A DNA stretch of 64,000 nt from Pseudorhodobacter turbinis (GCF_005234135.1 NZ_CP039965.1:310001-374000); one strand, 5' to 3'. Shown: positions 16,295-30,545, counted from the first letter of the stretch. Program-made: numbers and translations. Notes: a model not told the origin generated them from the sequence alone.

Positions 16295-19042
16295 GTGACA
16301 GACCGTCCGGAAGATACTGAAGTCCCTGATGCAATGCCTGAGCGGATGGCCCACGCAGGGCCGCAGGTAAGCATCGTCGATGAAATGAAAACGGCCTATC
16401 TGGATTACGCGATGAGCGTGATTGTCAGCCGCGCCATCCCCGACCTGCGGGACGGTTTGAAGCCAGTGCACCGCCGCATTCTTTACGCGATGAATGAGGT
16501 TGGCAATACGGTCGACAAACCCTATCGCAAATCCTCGCGCCCTGTGGCCGATACGATGGGCAAATATCACCCCCACGGCGATAGCGCGATCTATGACGCG
16601 CTGGTGCGGATGGCGCAAAGTTTTTCGATGTCCTTGGTGCTGTTGGACGGTCAGGGCAACTTCGGCTCGATGGACGGCGATAAGGCGGCGGCTTTCCGTT
16701 ATACCGAAGTGCGTATGGCCAAAACGGCCAACTATCTTTTGGCCGATATCGACAAAGACACCGTTGATTTCCAAGACAACTATGACGGCAAGGACCGGGA
16801 GCCGACGGTGCTTCCTGCCCGCTATCCCAATATGCTGGTCAATGGGGCCGGCGGGATTGCTGTTGGTATGGCGACCAATATTCCGCCCCATAACCTTGGT
16901 GAGGTGATTGAGGGCACCTTGGCGATGATCGCCAATCCCGACATCTCGACCGAGGCGTTGATGGAGATTATTCCAGCGCCGGATTTCCCCACAGGGGGCG
17001 TTATCCTTGGCCGCGCCGGTGCGCGCAAAGCCTATCTGGAAGGGCGCGGTTCGGTTGTCGTTCGTGCTAAAACGCGGATTGAAGAAATCCGCAAGGACCG
17101 CTGGGCGATTATCATCGACGAGATCCCCTATCAGGTCAATAAAGCCACGATGATCGAAAAGATCGCCGAACTGGTTCGTGAAAAACGGGTCGAAGGTATC
17201 GCCCATGTGCAAGACGAATCCGACCGGATCGGCGTGCGCGTGGTGATTGAGCTGAAGCGCGATGCGACGGCGGATGTGGTGCTGAACCAGCTGTTCCGGT
17301 TCTCGCCCATGCAGGTCTACTTCGGCTGCAACATGCTGGCGCTGAATGGTGGACGTCCAGAGCAACTGACGCTGCGGGATTTTCTGTCTTATTTCATCGG
17401 CTTCCGCGAAGAAGTTGTTGCGCGCCGCACTGCATTTGAGCTACGTAAGGCGCGTGAACGCAGCCATATTCTTTGCGGTCTGGCCGTCGCTGTGTCCAAT
17501 GTTGATGAGGTGGTGCAAACTATTCGGTCCTCGGCCGATGCGGCTGAGGCGCGTGAACGTTTGATGACGCGGCGTTGGCCTGCGGGGGAAATTATCCCCT
17601 TTATCAAGCTAATAGACGACCCTTCGCATAAAGTGAATGAAGACGGCACTTACAACCTGTCGGAAATTCAGGCCCGTGCAATTTTGGACCTGCGCTTGCA
17701 GCGTCTGACCGCCTTTGGCGTAAATGAGATCACCGACGAGCTGGCCGAGCTGGCCGCCAAGATCAAGGATTACCTCGAAATTCTGGGCAGCCGCGACCGG
17801 ATCATGGCGATCATCTGCGATGAACTGCGCGAAGTGCGCGACCTCTTTGCCGTGCCACGCCGGACCGAAATTTCGGACTGGTCGGGCGATATGGATGACG
17901 AAGACCTGATCGAGCGTGAGGATATGGTCGTGACCATCACCTCTGGCGGCTATATCAAGCGTACGGCCTTGGCCGAATTCCGTGCCCAAAAGCGCGGGGG
18001 CAAGGGACTTTCCTCGATGTCCACCAAGGAAGATGATGTGGTGACCACGCTGTTTGTGGCCAATACACACACCCAGCTTTTGTTCTTCACGACCGATGGC
18101 ATGGTCTACAAATTGAAATGCTGGCGCCTGCCGCTTGCCGGTCGCAACGCGCGCGGCAAGGCGATTGTGAACATCCTGCCAATTCAAACCGGCGTGTCGA
18201 TTGCGGCAATTCTGCCGGTGGATGTGCCCGATACCGAATGGGATGATTTGCAGATCTTCTTTGCCACCTCGGACGGTGATGTGCGCCAAAACGCCCTGTC
18301 GGATTTCACCAATGTCATGCGCAACGGCAAAATTGCGATGCGCTTGCCCGAAGGTGTCTCGCTGGTCAATGCCCGGATTTGCGATGAGAATGACGACATC
18401 ATGCTGGTCACCTCGGGCGGTCGCGCGATCCGCTTTCCGACAACCGAAGTGCGTGTGTTTAAAAGCCGCGGATCGACCGGTGTGCGCGGTGTGCGGCTGA
18501 TTGATGGGGATAAGGTTGTCTCTATGTCGGTGATCCGTCATTCTGATGCCACCCCAGATGAGCGTGCCGCCTATCTCAAAATGCGTCGTCAGCAAGAGGG
18601 CTTAGCCGATGATGTTGAGTCAGAGGATGAAGATGCCGCCGTTGTAGGTGACTTGCCATCAGAACGCTTTGCCGAAATGAAGGCGCAAGAAGACCTGATC
18701 CTGACGATTACAGAAGGCGGGTCGGGCAAGCTTTCCTCTAGCCATGATTACCCCGTGCGTGGGCGTGGGGGCCAAGGTGTGAAGGCCATGGCCGGCCGCA
18801 ATGGCGCGCTGATTGCCTGCTTCCCGGTTGAACGGTCCGATCAGGTGATGTTGGCCACCTCTACCGGCCAATCCATCCGGGTGCCGGTGGAAGGGATTTC
18901 CTTCCGGTCACGGGCTGCGGGTGGCGTTAAGGTCTTTAGCACGGCAGAAGGCGAATTCGTCGTCTCGGTTGCGCGTGTGGCCGATCAAGGGGATGAAGAT
19001 GCATCCGAAGCCGTGACCGAAGGACCAGCAGAGGCAGAATGA
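16295..19042 (+). CDS. gyrA: DNA gyrase subunit A
   Basis: 915-residue type II topoisomerase subunit that breaks and rejoins DNA. The start is GTG at 16295. The catalytic Tyr136 is in AAAFRYTEVRMAK. The quinolone-resistance region reads KYHPHGDSAIYDALVRMAQS with Ser97 and Asp101, the susceptible state at the positions equivalent to E. coli Ser83/Asp87. The C-terminal beta-pinwheel carries the GyrA box as QKRGGKG. An acidic insert (DDVESEDEDAAVVGDLPSER) lies between pinwheel blades near residue 775. The gene overlaps the next one by ATGA. Confidence 0.98.
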   Translation: MTDRPEDTEVPDAMPERMAHAGPQVSIVDEMKTAYLDYAMSVIVSRAIPDLRDGLKPVHRRILYAMNEVGNTVDKPYRKSSRPVADTMGKYHPHGDSAIYDALVRMAQSFSMSLVLLDGQGNFGSMDGDKAAAFRYTEVRMAKTANYLLADIDKDTVDFQDNYDGKDREPTVLPARYPNMLVNGAGGIAVGMATNIPPHNLGEVIEGTLAMIANPDISTEALMEIIPAPDFPTGGVILGRAGARKAYLEGRGSVVVRAKTRIEEIRKDRWAIIIDEIPYQVNKATMIEKIAELVREKRVEGIAHVQDESDRIGVRVVIELKRDATADVVLNQLFRFSPMQVYFGCNMLALNGGRPEQLTLRDFLSYFIGFREEVVARRTAFELRKARERSHILCGLAVAVSNVDEVVQTIRSSADAAEARERLMTRRWPAGEIIPFIKLIDDPSHKVNEDGTYNLSEIQARAILDLRLQRLTAFGVNEITDELAELAAKIKDYLEILGSRDRIMAIICDELREVRDLFAVPRRTEISDWSGDMDDEDLIEREDMVVTITSGGYIKRTALAEFRAQKRGGKGLSSMSTKEDDVVTTLFVANTHTQLLFFTTDGMVYKLKCWRLPLAGRNARGKAIVNILPIQTGVSIAAILPVDVPDTEWDDLQIFFATSDGDVRQNALSDFTNVMRNGKIAMRLPEGVSLVNARICDENDDIMLVTSGGRAIRFPTTEVRVFKSRGSTGVRGVRLIDGDKVVSMSVIRHSDATPDERAAYLKMRRQQEGLADDVESEDEDAAVVGDLPSERFAEMKAQEDLILTITEGGSGKLSSSHDYPVRGRGGQGVKAMAGRNGALIACFPVERSDQVMLATSTGQSIRVPVEGISFRSRAAGGVKVFSTAEGEFVVSVARVADQGDEDASEAVTEGPAEAE

Positions 19043-19368
19043 CCGGCCCTAATCTGGCATTGGTGTTGGATGATCTGGCGGGCAAAGAGGGGGTGATCGG
19101 CTATGGCGCATTGGCGCAAGCGCTGGCCATCCCCGGCCCCGGCAGCATCGCCAAGCTGACAGCCCAGCTGGAGGCGCTGATGCTCGAGGATGCCGCCAAA
19201 GGTCACCCGTTTCGTGCCGCGTTATGCCGCGCAAAAACCGGAAATGGCCTGCCCGCAAAAGGTTTTTTTGAGGCGGCAATCCGACTTGGCCGCTTTGACG
19301 GGGGCGATGAGGCGGGGTTTGTTGCCGCCGAACGCGCGGCGCTTTTCAAACGGGCCGCCTCGCGTTAA
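19039..19368 (+). CDS. Hypothetical protein coupled to gyrA
   Basis: 109-residue protein with no family assigned. Its ATG overlaps the gyrA stop, so it is almost surely translated. No signal peptide or membrane segment. The sequence is helical, with LEDAAKGHPFRAALCRAKTG in the middle and GFFEAAIRLGRFDGGDEAGF later. The first half (GVIGYGALAQALAIPGPGSI) resembles a small winged-helix turn, which is only a guess. Confidence 0.75.
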   Translation: MTGPNLALVLDDLAGKEGVIGYGALAQALAIPGPGSIAKLTAQLEALMLEDAAKGHPFRAALCRAKTGNGLPAKGFFEAAIRLGRFDGGDEAGFVAAERAALFKRAASR

Positions 19369-19404
19369 ATCTATGTTTTACAATATGATGAAGGATAAAC
19401 CTGC

Positions 19405-20736
19405 GTGGAAACCGAAACTCTGAACATCATTGGCGGCGGCATGGCCGGGTCTGAGGCTGCTTGGCAGGCGGCAAATATGGGTGTTCGCGTGGTGATCCAT
19501 GAAATGCGGCCCAAGGTTGAGACTTTCGCCCATCGCACCAGCAATCTGGCTGAGATGGTCTGCTCCAACTCCTTCCGTTCTGATGATGACGAACGCAATG
19601 CCGTTGGCCTGCTTCATTGGGAAATGGGCGCGGCTGACGGGATCATCATGGAAACCGCCCGCGCGCACCGGTTGCCCGCAGGTGGCGCGCTGGCCGTTGA
19701 CCGCGATCTCTTTTCCGAAGCAGTTACCGCCAAAGTGTTAGCTCATCCCTTGATTTCAGTTTCTTATGAAGAGGTTACAGAACTTCCTTCAGAAGGAAAG
19801 TGGATCATCGCGACGGGGCCTTTGACCTCTGGCGCGCTGGCCGAGAGCATTCGCGCAACAACCGGCGCCGATGCGCTGGCCTTTTTCGATGCCATTGCGC
19901 CAATTGTTTATGCGGATTCGGTCGATATGTCAGTCGCCTGGATGCAAAGCCGTTACGACAAGGGCGAGACCGAGGAAGAGCAAACCGCCTATATGAATTG
20001 CCCGATGGACCGTGAACAATACGAGGCATTTATTGATGCGCTTTTGGCGGCAGAAAAGGCAGAGTTTCATGAAGGCGAAACCGCTGGCTATTTCGATGGT
20101 TGCCTGCCGATTGAGGTGATCGCCGAACGCGGGCGCGAGTCGTTGCGCTTTGGCCCGATGAAGCCCGTTGGCCTGACCAACCCGCATGCCGAGAAGAAGC
20201 CCTATGCCGTGGTACAGCTGCGCCGCGACAATAAACTGGGCACGCTTTACAATATCGTCGGCTTCCAAACCAAGATGAAGTATGGCGCGCAATCGACTGT
20301 TTTTAAAATGATTCCTGGGTTGCATGAGGCAAGATTTGCCCGCCTTGGCGGCATTCACCGCAACACGTTCATCAATTCCCCCACGCTACTGGATGAGCAG
20401 ATGCGCCTACGCTCTCACCCTAATATCCGCTTTGCGGGCCAGATTACTGGTGTGGAGGGCTATGTAGAAAGTGCTGCGATGGGGCTGCTTGCGGGCCGGA
20501 TGGCTGCGGCAGAACTGCTGGGGCAAGATGTGCCGCCACCGCCGCCCGAAACCGCAATGGGCGCGCTGATTACCCATATCACGGGCGGAGCGGATGCAAA
20601 AACCTTCCAGCCAATGAACGTGAATTTTGGCCTCTTTCCCCCGATTGACGCCAAAGGTGGGCGGCGCGGACGTAAAGACCGCTACAAGGCCTATACCGAC
20701 CGCGCCAAAGAAGCGTTTCAGGCGTGGCTTTCGTAA
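19405..20736 (+). CDS. trmFO: Folate/FAD-dependent tRNA (uracil-54) methyltransferase TrmFO
   Basis: 443-residue flavoprotein that makes ribothymidine at tRNA position 54 using methylenetetrahydrofolate. The N-terminal FAD motif [20 protein letters not shown] is followed by [20 protein letters not shown] and [20 protein letters not shown], typical of TrmFO (Gid). The C-terminal motif [20 protein letters not shown] is also present. The start is GTG at 19405. It overlaps gluQRS by 13 bases, joining two tRNA modification genes. Confidence 0.95.
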   Translation: METETLNIIGGGMAGSEAAWQAANMGVRVVIHEMRPKVETFAHRTSNLAEMVCSNSFRSDDDERNAVGLLHWEMGAADGIIMETARAHRLPAGGALAVDRDLFSEAVTAKVLAHPLISVSYEEVTELPSEGKWIIATGPLTSGALAESIRATTGADALAFFDAIAPIVYADSVDMSVAWMQSRYDKGETEEEQTAYMNCPMDREQYEAFIDALLAAEKAEFHEGETAGYFDGCLPIEVIAERGRESLRFGPMKPVGLTNPHAEKKPYAVVQLRRDNKLGTLYNIVGFQTKMKYGAQSTVFKMIPGLHEARFARLGGIHRNTFINSPTLLDEQMRLRSHPNIRFAGQITGVEGYVESAAMGLLAGRMAAAELLGQDVPPPPPETAMGALITHITGGADAKTFQPMNVNFGLFPPIDAKGGRRGRKDRYKAYTDRAKEAFQAWLS

Positions 20737-21557
20737 CCCGTTTCGCGCCATCACCGACCGGGCCGGTCCATCTTGGCCATGCCTATTCTGCGATGCTTGC
20801 GGCTGATATGGCGCGGGCTGCGGGCGGGCGTTTTTTGCTGCGAATCGAAGATATTGACCGTGCCCGCAGCCGTGCCTCATGGGAGGCGCAGATCTATGAT
20901 GATTTGCACTGGCTTGGGCTGGATTGGCCGGACCCGGTGATGCGTCAGTCGAAGCGGCTTGCGGTATACGGGGCCGCACTTGATGCGCTTTGGGCGCGTG
21001 GGCTGCTCTATCATTGCACCTGTACCCGCCGCGATATCGAAACGGCGATGAGTGCACCACAAGAAGGCGCCATGCCCTTTGGGCCTGATGGGCTGATCTA
21101 TCCGGGGACATGCCGCGATTTGCAGCGCAAGGATGGCGTTTTACGGCTGAATATGGCTACCGCTTTGGATTTGGTAGATGATCTTAACTTTACCGAAACC
21201 GGTCCACGCCATGCTGGAAGGATAGAGATGGACAAGGCAGATTATCTGAACGGCATTGGGGATATCGTGCTAGCGCGGCGCGATATGGGCACCTCATATC
21301 ACCTTTCCGTGGTGCTGGACGATGCAGAGCTTGGGACCAGCCATGTTGTCAGGGGGGAAGACCTGTTTGAAGCCACAGCAATTCATGTGTTGTTACAGCG
21401 TCTTTTCGGGCTGCCAACACCGGAATACCACCACCACACCCTAATCAGGGACGCGGCGGGAAAACGCTTGGCGAAACGTGATGACGCCCGCGCATTGGCG
21501 AAATATCGGGCCGAGGGGCGCAGCCCTACCGATATCCGGCAGATGGTCGGGCTTTGA
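20724..21557 (+). CDS. gluQRS: Glutamyl-Q tRNA(Asp) synthetase
   Basis: 277-residue truncated glutamyl-tRNA synthetase paralogue that glutamylates queuosine in tRNA-Asp. The HIGH-type motif is [20 protein letters not shown]. Zinc ligands are seen as YHCTCTRRD and YPGTC. The KMSKS-type motif is [13 protein letters not shown]. The anticodon-binding domain is absent, as expected. Start GTG at 20724, inside the end of trmFO. It converges with hisI with no gap. Confidence 0.94.
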   Translation: MAFVTRFAPSPTGPVHLGHAYSAMLAADMARAAGGRFLLRIEDIDRARSRASWEAQIYDDLHWLGLDWPDPVMRQSKRLAVYGAALDALWARGLLYHCTCTRRDIETAMSAPQEGAMPFGPDGLIYPGTCRDLQRKDGVLRLNMATALDLVDDLNFTETGPRHAGRIEMDKADYLNGIGDIVLARRDMGTSYHLSVVLDDAELGTSHVVRGEDLFEATAIHVLLQRLFGLPTPEYHHHTLIRDAAGKRLAKRDDARALAKYRAEGRSPTDIRQMVGL

Positions 21558-21914
21558 TTACATCGGGTCTGCGGTGATCTTTTCCTCGCCATTTTCCACG
21601 ACGGTGTAAAAGCACGAACGCCGGTTGGTGTGGCAGGCCGGGCCGGCTTGATCCACCTGCATCAACAGACAATCGCGATCACAATCAAAGCGCAGCTCGA
21701 TCAACCGCTGCACATGGCCCGAGGTTTCGCCCTTGGCCCAGAACGCATTACGTGAGCGCGACCAATAGGTGACCTGCCCCGTGGCGATTGTGCGCGCCAG
21801 ACTTTCGGCGTTCATCCATGCCAGCATAAGGACTTCGCCCGTGGCATGATCCTGCGCGATCGCGGGAATAAGACCATTGGCGTCATATTTCAGGCTTGCG
21901 AGGTCAAATGACAT
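21558..21914 (-). CDS. hisI: Phosphoribosyl-AMP cyclohydrolase
   Basis: 118-residue enzyme of the third step of histidine synthesis, HisI part only (no HisE fusion). Visible: [40 protein letters not shown] and the metal-binding [20 protein letters not shown], then TNRRSCFY. The start is the ATG at 21914; six extra upstream residues in frame are not family-like. No other his gene is near. Confidence 0.95.
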   Translation of the reverse strand: MSFDLASLKYDANGLIPAIAQDHATGEVLMLAWMNAESLARTIATGQVTYWSRSRNAFWAKGETSGHVQRLIELRFDCDRDCLLMQVDQAGPACHTNRRSCFYTVVENGEEKITADPM

Positions 21915-22011
21915 CGGGCTTCTCCTTTGCATCGGGCGTGTTGGGCGTTATCTATGCGCAATTGTAGCGGGCGGAAAGCCCCTGCCTGCCATAGTCAAAG
22001 AAAGACCCACG

Positions 22012-22443
22012 ATGAGTGATACCGAAATGATGAAGCTTTATTCCGGGCGCATTCTGGAGCTGGCAGCCGATATCCCACATGTCGGGCGGCTGGAAAACCC
22101 GCAGGCCACTGTGCGCAAACGCTCTCCACTATGTGGTTCGGTGGTGACGGTGGATGTGGTGATGGCCGACGGGCGCATCGCGGAATTTGCGCAGGATGTG
22201 AAGGCCTGCGCTTTGGGTCAGGCAGCGGCCGCCATTGTCGGACATGCGATCATTGGATGCACCGCGGCAGAGCTAGGCGATGCGCGTGATGCACTGCACA
22301 AGATGCTGTCCGAAGAGGGTCCGGTCCCACCTGCCCCGTTTGACGGTTTCGCCGCCTTGCAACCGGCACGTGATTTCCGCAATCGCCACGCCTCGATTCT
22401 GCTTGCAATTACAGCAGCTGCCGAGGCTGCCGAGACCGCATAA
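22012..22443 (+). CDS. NifU-N-like iron-sulfur scaffold protein
   Basis: 143-residue protein of the IscU/NifU N-terminal fold. It has the cysteine-bearing stretches KRSPLCGSVVTVDVVMADGR, QDVKACALGQAAAAIVGHAI and IIGCTAAEL, three cysteines as in cluster scaffolds, but the spacing and surroundings differ from true IscU. In roseobacters such proteins occur apart from the SUF operon. Start ATG at 22012 with AAAGA upstream. Function in Fe-S assembly is inferred from the family. Confidence 0.8.
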   Translation: MSDTEMMKLYSGRILELAADIPHVGRLENPQATVRKRSPLCGSVVTVDVVMADGRIAEFAQDVKACALGQAAAAIVGHAIIGCTAAELGDARDALHKMLSEEGPVPPAPFDGFAALQPARDFRNRHASILLAITAAAEAAETA

Positions 22444-22447
22444 AAAG

Positions 22448-22477
22448 GCCGCCGCGAGCTGGTAAGCTGGCGGCGGC
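22448..22477 (-). terminator. Terminator of the 40-residue membrane protein gene
   Basis: 13-bp arms (22448-22460 and 22465-22477) with one mismatch and a 4-base loop. Read on the minus strand the stem is followed by CCTTTTTA, so it should stop leftward transcription. It could also protect the 3' end of the NifU-like mRNA. Confidence 0.65.
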
Positions 22478-22586
22478 AAGGAAGCGTCTTTATTGGGCGC
22501 GGCAGTGGGGTGGGACAACCCCGGCAGTTGCGTGGCACGAGCTGGGGCAAGTGCGAACGCCCAAGGCAACAAAACGCGGGCAGTAG

Positions 22587-22709
22587 TCAGATAAAAGAGG
22601 GCAAGGAGAGCCCGGCAACCAAAAGTGCGAACAGCGCGACAACGCCCAACCCATCCTCCAAAAGTGTTGCAGACGAACGAAGTGCGACGGCTTTAATCTC
22701 TGCGATCAT
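22587..22709 (-). CDS. Small single-span membrane protein, 40 residues
   Basis: A short frame beginning MIAEIKAVALRSSATLLEDG. It continues with a hydrophobic segment LGVVALFALLVAGLSLPSF to the stop. A perfect AGGAGG ribosome-binding site lies 6 bases before the ATG. A terminator follows about 110 bases downstream. The layout of a short amphipathic head, then ATLLEDGLG, then one membrane helix looks conserved in Rhodobacterales from memory; the function is not known to me. Confidence 0.65.
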   Translation of the reverse strand: MIAEIKAVALRSSATLLEDGLGVVALFALLVAGLSLPSFI

Positions 22710-22794
22710 AGGAACCTCCTTGCTTGTTCCCGTATTGTTCTCACAGCATTAACGCCTTGTAAAGAACTTTATAGGAACATTCTGGAAAAACTGG

Positions 22795-27032
<4,238 letters not shown>

Positions 27033-27068
27033 TTAGGGGTAGGTCACGCCCGCGTCCAGATACCGCAG

Positions 27069-27785
27069 TCATGCACCCATAGCAAATCGAGGCTCACCTT
27101 CCTCAACCGGGGATGGATCACGCAATACATAGCCGCGCCCCCATACGGTTTCGATATGGTTCATACCACCAGTCGCCTCTGCCAGCTTTTTACGCAGCTT
27201 GCAGATAAATACGTCGATGATTTTCAGCTCAGGCTCATCCATACCGCCGTAGAGATGGTTCAAAAACATCTCTTTCGTTAAGGTTGTGCCCTTGCGCAAC
27301 GATAGAAGCTCCAGCATCTGGTATTCTTTGCCTGTCAGGTGCACGGATTTTCCATCCACCTCAACCGTTTTGGCGTCAAGGTTAACGCATACCTGGCCGG
27401 TTTTGATGATCGACTGCGAATGTCCCTTGGACCGCCGGATGATGGCATGAATCCGTGCCACCAGCTCTTCCCGGTGGAACGGTTTTGTCATATAGTCATC
27501 AGCACCGAAACCAAAGCCTTTTAGCTTGTTTTCAGTATCATCCGCCCCTGAAAGGATCAGGATTGGCGTATCAATGCGCGCAAGCCGTAGCTGACGCAAA
27601 ACGTCATGTCCGCTCATATCCGGAAGGTTGATATCAAGCAAAATCAAGTCATAATCATAGAGCTTTGCAAGATCGATCCCCTCCTCCCCCAAATCTGTAC
27701 AAAACACATTGAGGTTGGCATGAGTCAGCATCAGTTCAATGCTGCGCGATGTCGTTGGGTCGTCTTCAACTAAAAGAATTCGCAT
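27069..27785 (-). CDS. ctrA: Cell-cycle response regulator CtrA
   Basis: 238-residue OmpR-type regulator, the master regulator of alphaproteobacterial cell cycle and, in Rhodobacterales, motility and gene transfer agents. The receiver domain has phospho-acceptor Asp51 in [20 protein letters not shown]; the winged-helix domain contains [20 protein letters not shown] and the DNA-contact stretch [18 protein letters not shown], then VWGRGYVL. These segments are close to invariant in CtrA. Its neighbour is sciP, whose product inhibits CtrA in Caulobacter. Confidence 0.95.
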   Translation of the reverse strand: MRILLVEDDPTTSRSIELMLTHANLNVFCTDLGEEGIDLAKLYDYDLILLDINLPDMSGHDVLRQLRLARIDTPILILSGADDTENKLKGFGFGADDYMTKPFHREELVARIHAIIRRSKGHSQSIIKTGQVCVNLDAKTVEVDGKSVHLTGKEYQMLELLSLRKGTTLTKEMFLNHLYGGMDEPELKIIDVFICKLRKKLAEATGGMNHIETVWGRGYVLRDPSPVEEGEPRFAMGA

Positions 27786-27816
27786 AAGTCAGTAACTCCG
27801 CATCTGTCTGCTTTCG

Positions 27817-27843
27817 TTAACCACATTGCCGCTCAATGGTTAA
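27817..27843. promoter_or_regulatory. Inverted TTAACC half-sites upstream of ctrA
   Basis: TTAACCA (27817-27823) and TGGTTAA (27837-27843) form a perfect 7-bp inverted repeat with a 13-base spacer, 32-58 bases before the ctrA ATG. TTAACC resembles half of a CtrA box (TTAA-N7-TTAAC), so autoregulation is possible, but the spacing and orientation are not the canonical ones. Confidence 0.4.
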
Positions 27844-27881
27844 TTGAAAGTTACTTTGACAAAGCCAAGGCCAAATGCAAC

Positions 27882-28160
27882 CTAAAGTTGTCTATACTTT
27901 TGAATAGCTGTGACCTTTAGGGCATTTTCGCCATGCGATTCCACTGCTTCACGCCAAAGTGCGAACTCTTCCTCCGACAACGAGTAACGTTTAAGCGCTT
28001 CTGATTCGGAAATTAACCCGTGAACCACAGCATGGACGACAACTGCCTTTCGACTGGCCACCCACCGCTTTGTATCTTCCGGAGGTAAATCCGCACGACA
28101 CAACACTGTTCCATCCGCGAGCGTAACCTGCCGCGGGCCATCGACTTTTTTAAGATACAT
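27882..28160 (-). CDS. sciP: CtrA inhibitor SciP (DUF1153 protein)
   Basis: 92-residue helix-turn-helix protein of the DUF1153/SciP family. The core is YLKKVDGPRQVTLADGTVLC, RADLPPEDTKRWVASRKAVV and ISESEALKRYSLSEEEFALW. In Caulobacter SciP binds CtrA-controlled promoters and CtrA itself to limit activation. The start is the ATG at 28160; a GTG 9 bases upstream is possible. A near-consensus CtrA box lies 45 bases upstream, so CtrA probably drives its own antagonist here too. Confidence 0.9.
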   Translation of the reverse strand: MYLKKVDGPRQVTLADGTVLCRADLPPEDTKRWVASRKAVVVHAVVHGLISESEALKRYSLSEEEFALWREAVESHGENALKVTAIQKYRQL

Positions 28161-28204
28161 CACACACAACCTTTTCTGAGTAACGTCAGATTGCGCGAAC
28201 TGCC

Positions 28205-28221
28205 TTAATCAACAGTAAAAC
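28205..28221. promoter_or_regulatory. Probable CtrA-binding site upstream of sciP
   Basis: TTAATCAACAGTAAAAC fits the CtrA consensus TTAA-N7-TTAAC except for two positions in the second half (TAAAAC for TTAAC). It lies 45 bases upstream of the sciP start, in the 122-bp gap shared with divergent mnmA. Confidence 0.5.
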
Positions 28222-28282
28222 GTGGGGTTGAGACTATGTTGCATTTTCCTATATTGCGAGACATCAGCATAAAGGCCGCAAA

Positions 28283-29422
28283 ATGTCCCTTGATTATCCC
28301 GTAAACTCTCTTGGATTCGCCAAGCCCCCTGCCGAGACGCGCGTAGTTGTCGCGATGTCGGGCGGCGTCGACAGTTCTGCCGTGGCGGCTCAGCTGGCCT
28401 CCGAGGGTTATGACGTTGTGGGCGTGACCCTGCAGCTTTATGATCACGGTGCGGCGCTGGCAAAAAAAGGTGCGTGCTGTGCTGGCCGTGATATCCACGA
28501 TGCGCGCCGCGTGGCCGAGACCATGGGCTTCCCGCATTACGTGCTGGATTATGAGAACACCTTTCGTGAGGCGGTGATTGATGAATTCGCCGATGCCTAT
28601 CTGGCTGGGGCGACGCCAGTCCCCTGCATTCGCTGTAACGAGCGGGTGAAGTTCAAGGACCTGTTGAACACCGCGCGCGATCTGGATGCCGATTGCATGG
28701 CGACGGGCCATTACATTCAGCGCAAAATGGGCACCGCGGGGCCAGAGCTGCATATGGCGGCCGATCACGCACGCGATCAAAGCTATTTCCTGTTTTCCAC
28801 CACCGCCGAACAGCTTGCCTATTTGCGTTTCCCTTTGGGACATCTGGAAAGCAAAGCCGAGACACGGGCCTTGGCCGCGAAATTCGGGCTGACGGTTGCG
28901 GATAAACCCGACAGTCAGGATATCTGCTTTGTGCCCGACGGGAACTATGCCGCCGTGATTGAAAAGCTGCGCCCCGGCGCGGCCGATCCAGGCGATATTG
29001 TCGATATGGATGGTAATACCCTTGGGCAGCATCGCGGCGTGATCCATTACACCATCGGGCAACGGCGCGGCCTTGGGATCGGCGGGCTTGGCGATCCGCT
29101 TTATGTGGTCCAGCTGGATGCAGATGCCAAACGTGTGGTCGTCGGCCCCAAAGAGGCGCTCTCAACCCGTATCGTGCCGCTGCGCGAGATCAACTGGCTG
29201 GGGGATGCGCCGCTTGAAAGCCGGAAGGAGTGGCCTATCTCGGTCAAGGTGCGTTCCACTCGCCCCCCGCGCGAGGCGATTTTGCGCCCGATCTCGGCCA
29301 CCGAAGCGCAGGTCGAACTGCTAAGCGCAGAAGAGGGCGTTTCCCCTGGACAGGCGTGTGTTTTCTACGATCAAGACAACACGCGCGTCTTGGGTGGCGG
29401 CTGGATCTGGCGCGGACATTGA
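28283..29422 (+). CDS. mnmA: tRNA-specific 2-thiouridylase MnmA
   Basis: 379-residue enzyme that puts sulfur on U34 of Lys, Glu and Gln tRNAs. The PP-loop is [20 protein letters not shown] (SGGVDS at residues 26-31). The catalytic cysteines are in [14 protein letters not shown] and [14 protein letters not shown]-terminal [10 protein letters not shown] and [10 protein letters not shown] are as expected. The sulfur would come from a cysteine desulfurase such as those at 46.4 and 52.3 kb. Divergent from sciP. Confidence 0.96.
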   Translation: MSLDYPVNSLGFAKPPAETRVVVAMSGGVDSSAVAAQLASEGYDVVGVTLQLYDHGAALAKKGACCAGRDIHDARRVAETMGFPHYVLDYENTFREAVIDEFADAYLAGATPVPCIRCNERVKFKDLLNTARDLDADCMATGHYIQRKMGTAGPELHMAADHARDQSYFLFSTTAEQLAYLRFPLGHLESKAETRALAAKFGLTVADKPDSQDICFVPDGNYAAVIEKLRPGAADPGDIVDMDGNTLGQHRGVIHYTIGQRRGLGIGGLGDPLYVVQLDADAKRVVVGPKEALSTRIVPLREINWLGDAPLESRKEWPISVKVRSTRPPREAILRPISATEAQVELLSAEEGVSPGQACVFYDQDNTRVLGGGWIWRGH

Positions 29423-29435
29423 TCCGCGCCCGCCC

Positions 29436-30545
29436 TTAAAGCGCATTAAGAACAGAGCGTGCGGCGCGCAGGTTTGGCGCCTCGCCGCCCTGCCCAAGCC
29501 GTTGCATCGTCAAAGCCATGGCATCAATTTGGGCCGTGCGCGCAGGGCCGGGCTGCATAAGCGCCAGCAGCGGCGGAGTGATGTTTTCGGCCTTGCATGC
29601 AGGGCCAAGGAACTCTGGCACAGCGCGAGTTTGCGAGACAAGATTCACCAAAGTGACCGTATCAACCAACGCCACGCGTTGCATCATCCACATCGTCAGC
29701 GGGTTCATCTTATAGGCAATCACCATCGGGCAGCCATTGGCCGCCAGCTCCAACGAAACAGTGCCCGACGCGGCAATGGCGACAGTGGCATTGGCAAAGG
29801 CCGCGTGCTTGGCATCAGGGGGCTCGATGATGTCGGGTTGAATGGCCCAATCGCGGGTCAACTCACGCGTCAGATCCGCCACGCCGCGCACAGTTGGCAA
29901 GGCCACGCGCGCAGTCGGATGGGCCGTCTTTACCTTTGCCAACACCTCGCCAATCACCGGACAAAGCCGCGACACCTCTCCGCGACGAGAGCCGGGGAGC
30001 GTCAGGATCAGCGGGCTGTCTTGCGGGGATTTCGGTGCAAGCGGTTCGGACACGACCGGATGGCCGACGAAATCACAGGTCATTCCGGCGGCTGTCATCA
30101 AGGGTGGCTCAAACGGCAAAAGGGCCAGAACATGATCGATATAGCGGGCCATCTTGGCCGCGCGGCCGGGCCGCCATGCCCAAACCGAGGGCGCGACATA
30201 GTGGATGGTCTTCAGGTCGGGCCGCGCTGTCTTAACGAGTTTCGCCACGCGCAGACAAAAGTCGGGGCTGTCGATGGTGATCAAGGCAGCGGGGTTTTCG
30301 GCCAATGTCGCCGCCGCAGCTTGCGCAATCCGGCGCTTGAGGGCGCGGTATTTCGGCAAGATTTCCGCAATCCCCATCACCGAAAGCTCCTCCATCGGGA
30401 AGAGGGAGACAAGACCTTCGGCCTGCATCAAAGGCCCGCCGATCCCGCGGAACTGCACATCCGGCCGCAGGGTTTTAAGCGCCGCCATAAGGGCCGCCCC
30501 CAGCCGGTCGCCCGAAGGCTCCCCTGCGATGAGCGTGAATTTCAT
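29436..30545 (-). CDS. lpxB: Lipid-A-disaccharide synthase
   Basis: 369-residue glycosyltransferase joining UDP-diacylglucosamine and lipid X. Motifs: FTLIAGEPSGDRLGAALMAA at the N-terminus, IGIAEILPKYRALKRRIAQ in the middle (written VMGIAEILP here), VAPSVWAWRPGRAAKMARYI, LTLPGSRRGEVSRLCPV, and SGTVSLELAANGCPMVIAYK. The ATG at 30545 overlaps the lpxI stop (ATGA). Last gene of the leftward envelope run; its stop faces mnmA with a 13-base gap. Confidence 0.96.
   Translation of the reverse strand: MKFTLIAGEPSGDRLGAALMAALKTLRPDVQFRGIGGPLMQAEGLVSLFPMEELSVMGIAEILPKYRALKRRIAQAAAATLAENPAALITIDSPDFCLRVAKLVKTARPDLKTIHYVAPSVWAWRPGRAAKMARYIDHVLALLPFEPPLMTAAGMTCDFVGHPVVSEPLAPKSPQDSPLILTLPGSRRGEVSRLCPVIGEVLAKVKTAHPTARVALPTVRGVADLTRELTRDWAIQPDIIEPPDAKHAAFANATVAIAASGTVSLELAANGCPMVIAYKMNPLTMWMMQRVALVDTVTLVNLVSQTRAVPEFLGPACKAENITPPLLALMQPGPARTAQIDAMALTMQRLGQGGEAPNLRAARSVLNAL

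Noticed and set aside
17609-18595. Long minus-strand frame opposite gyrA
   Set aside because: Mirror frame of gyrA without motifs or start signals.
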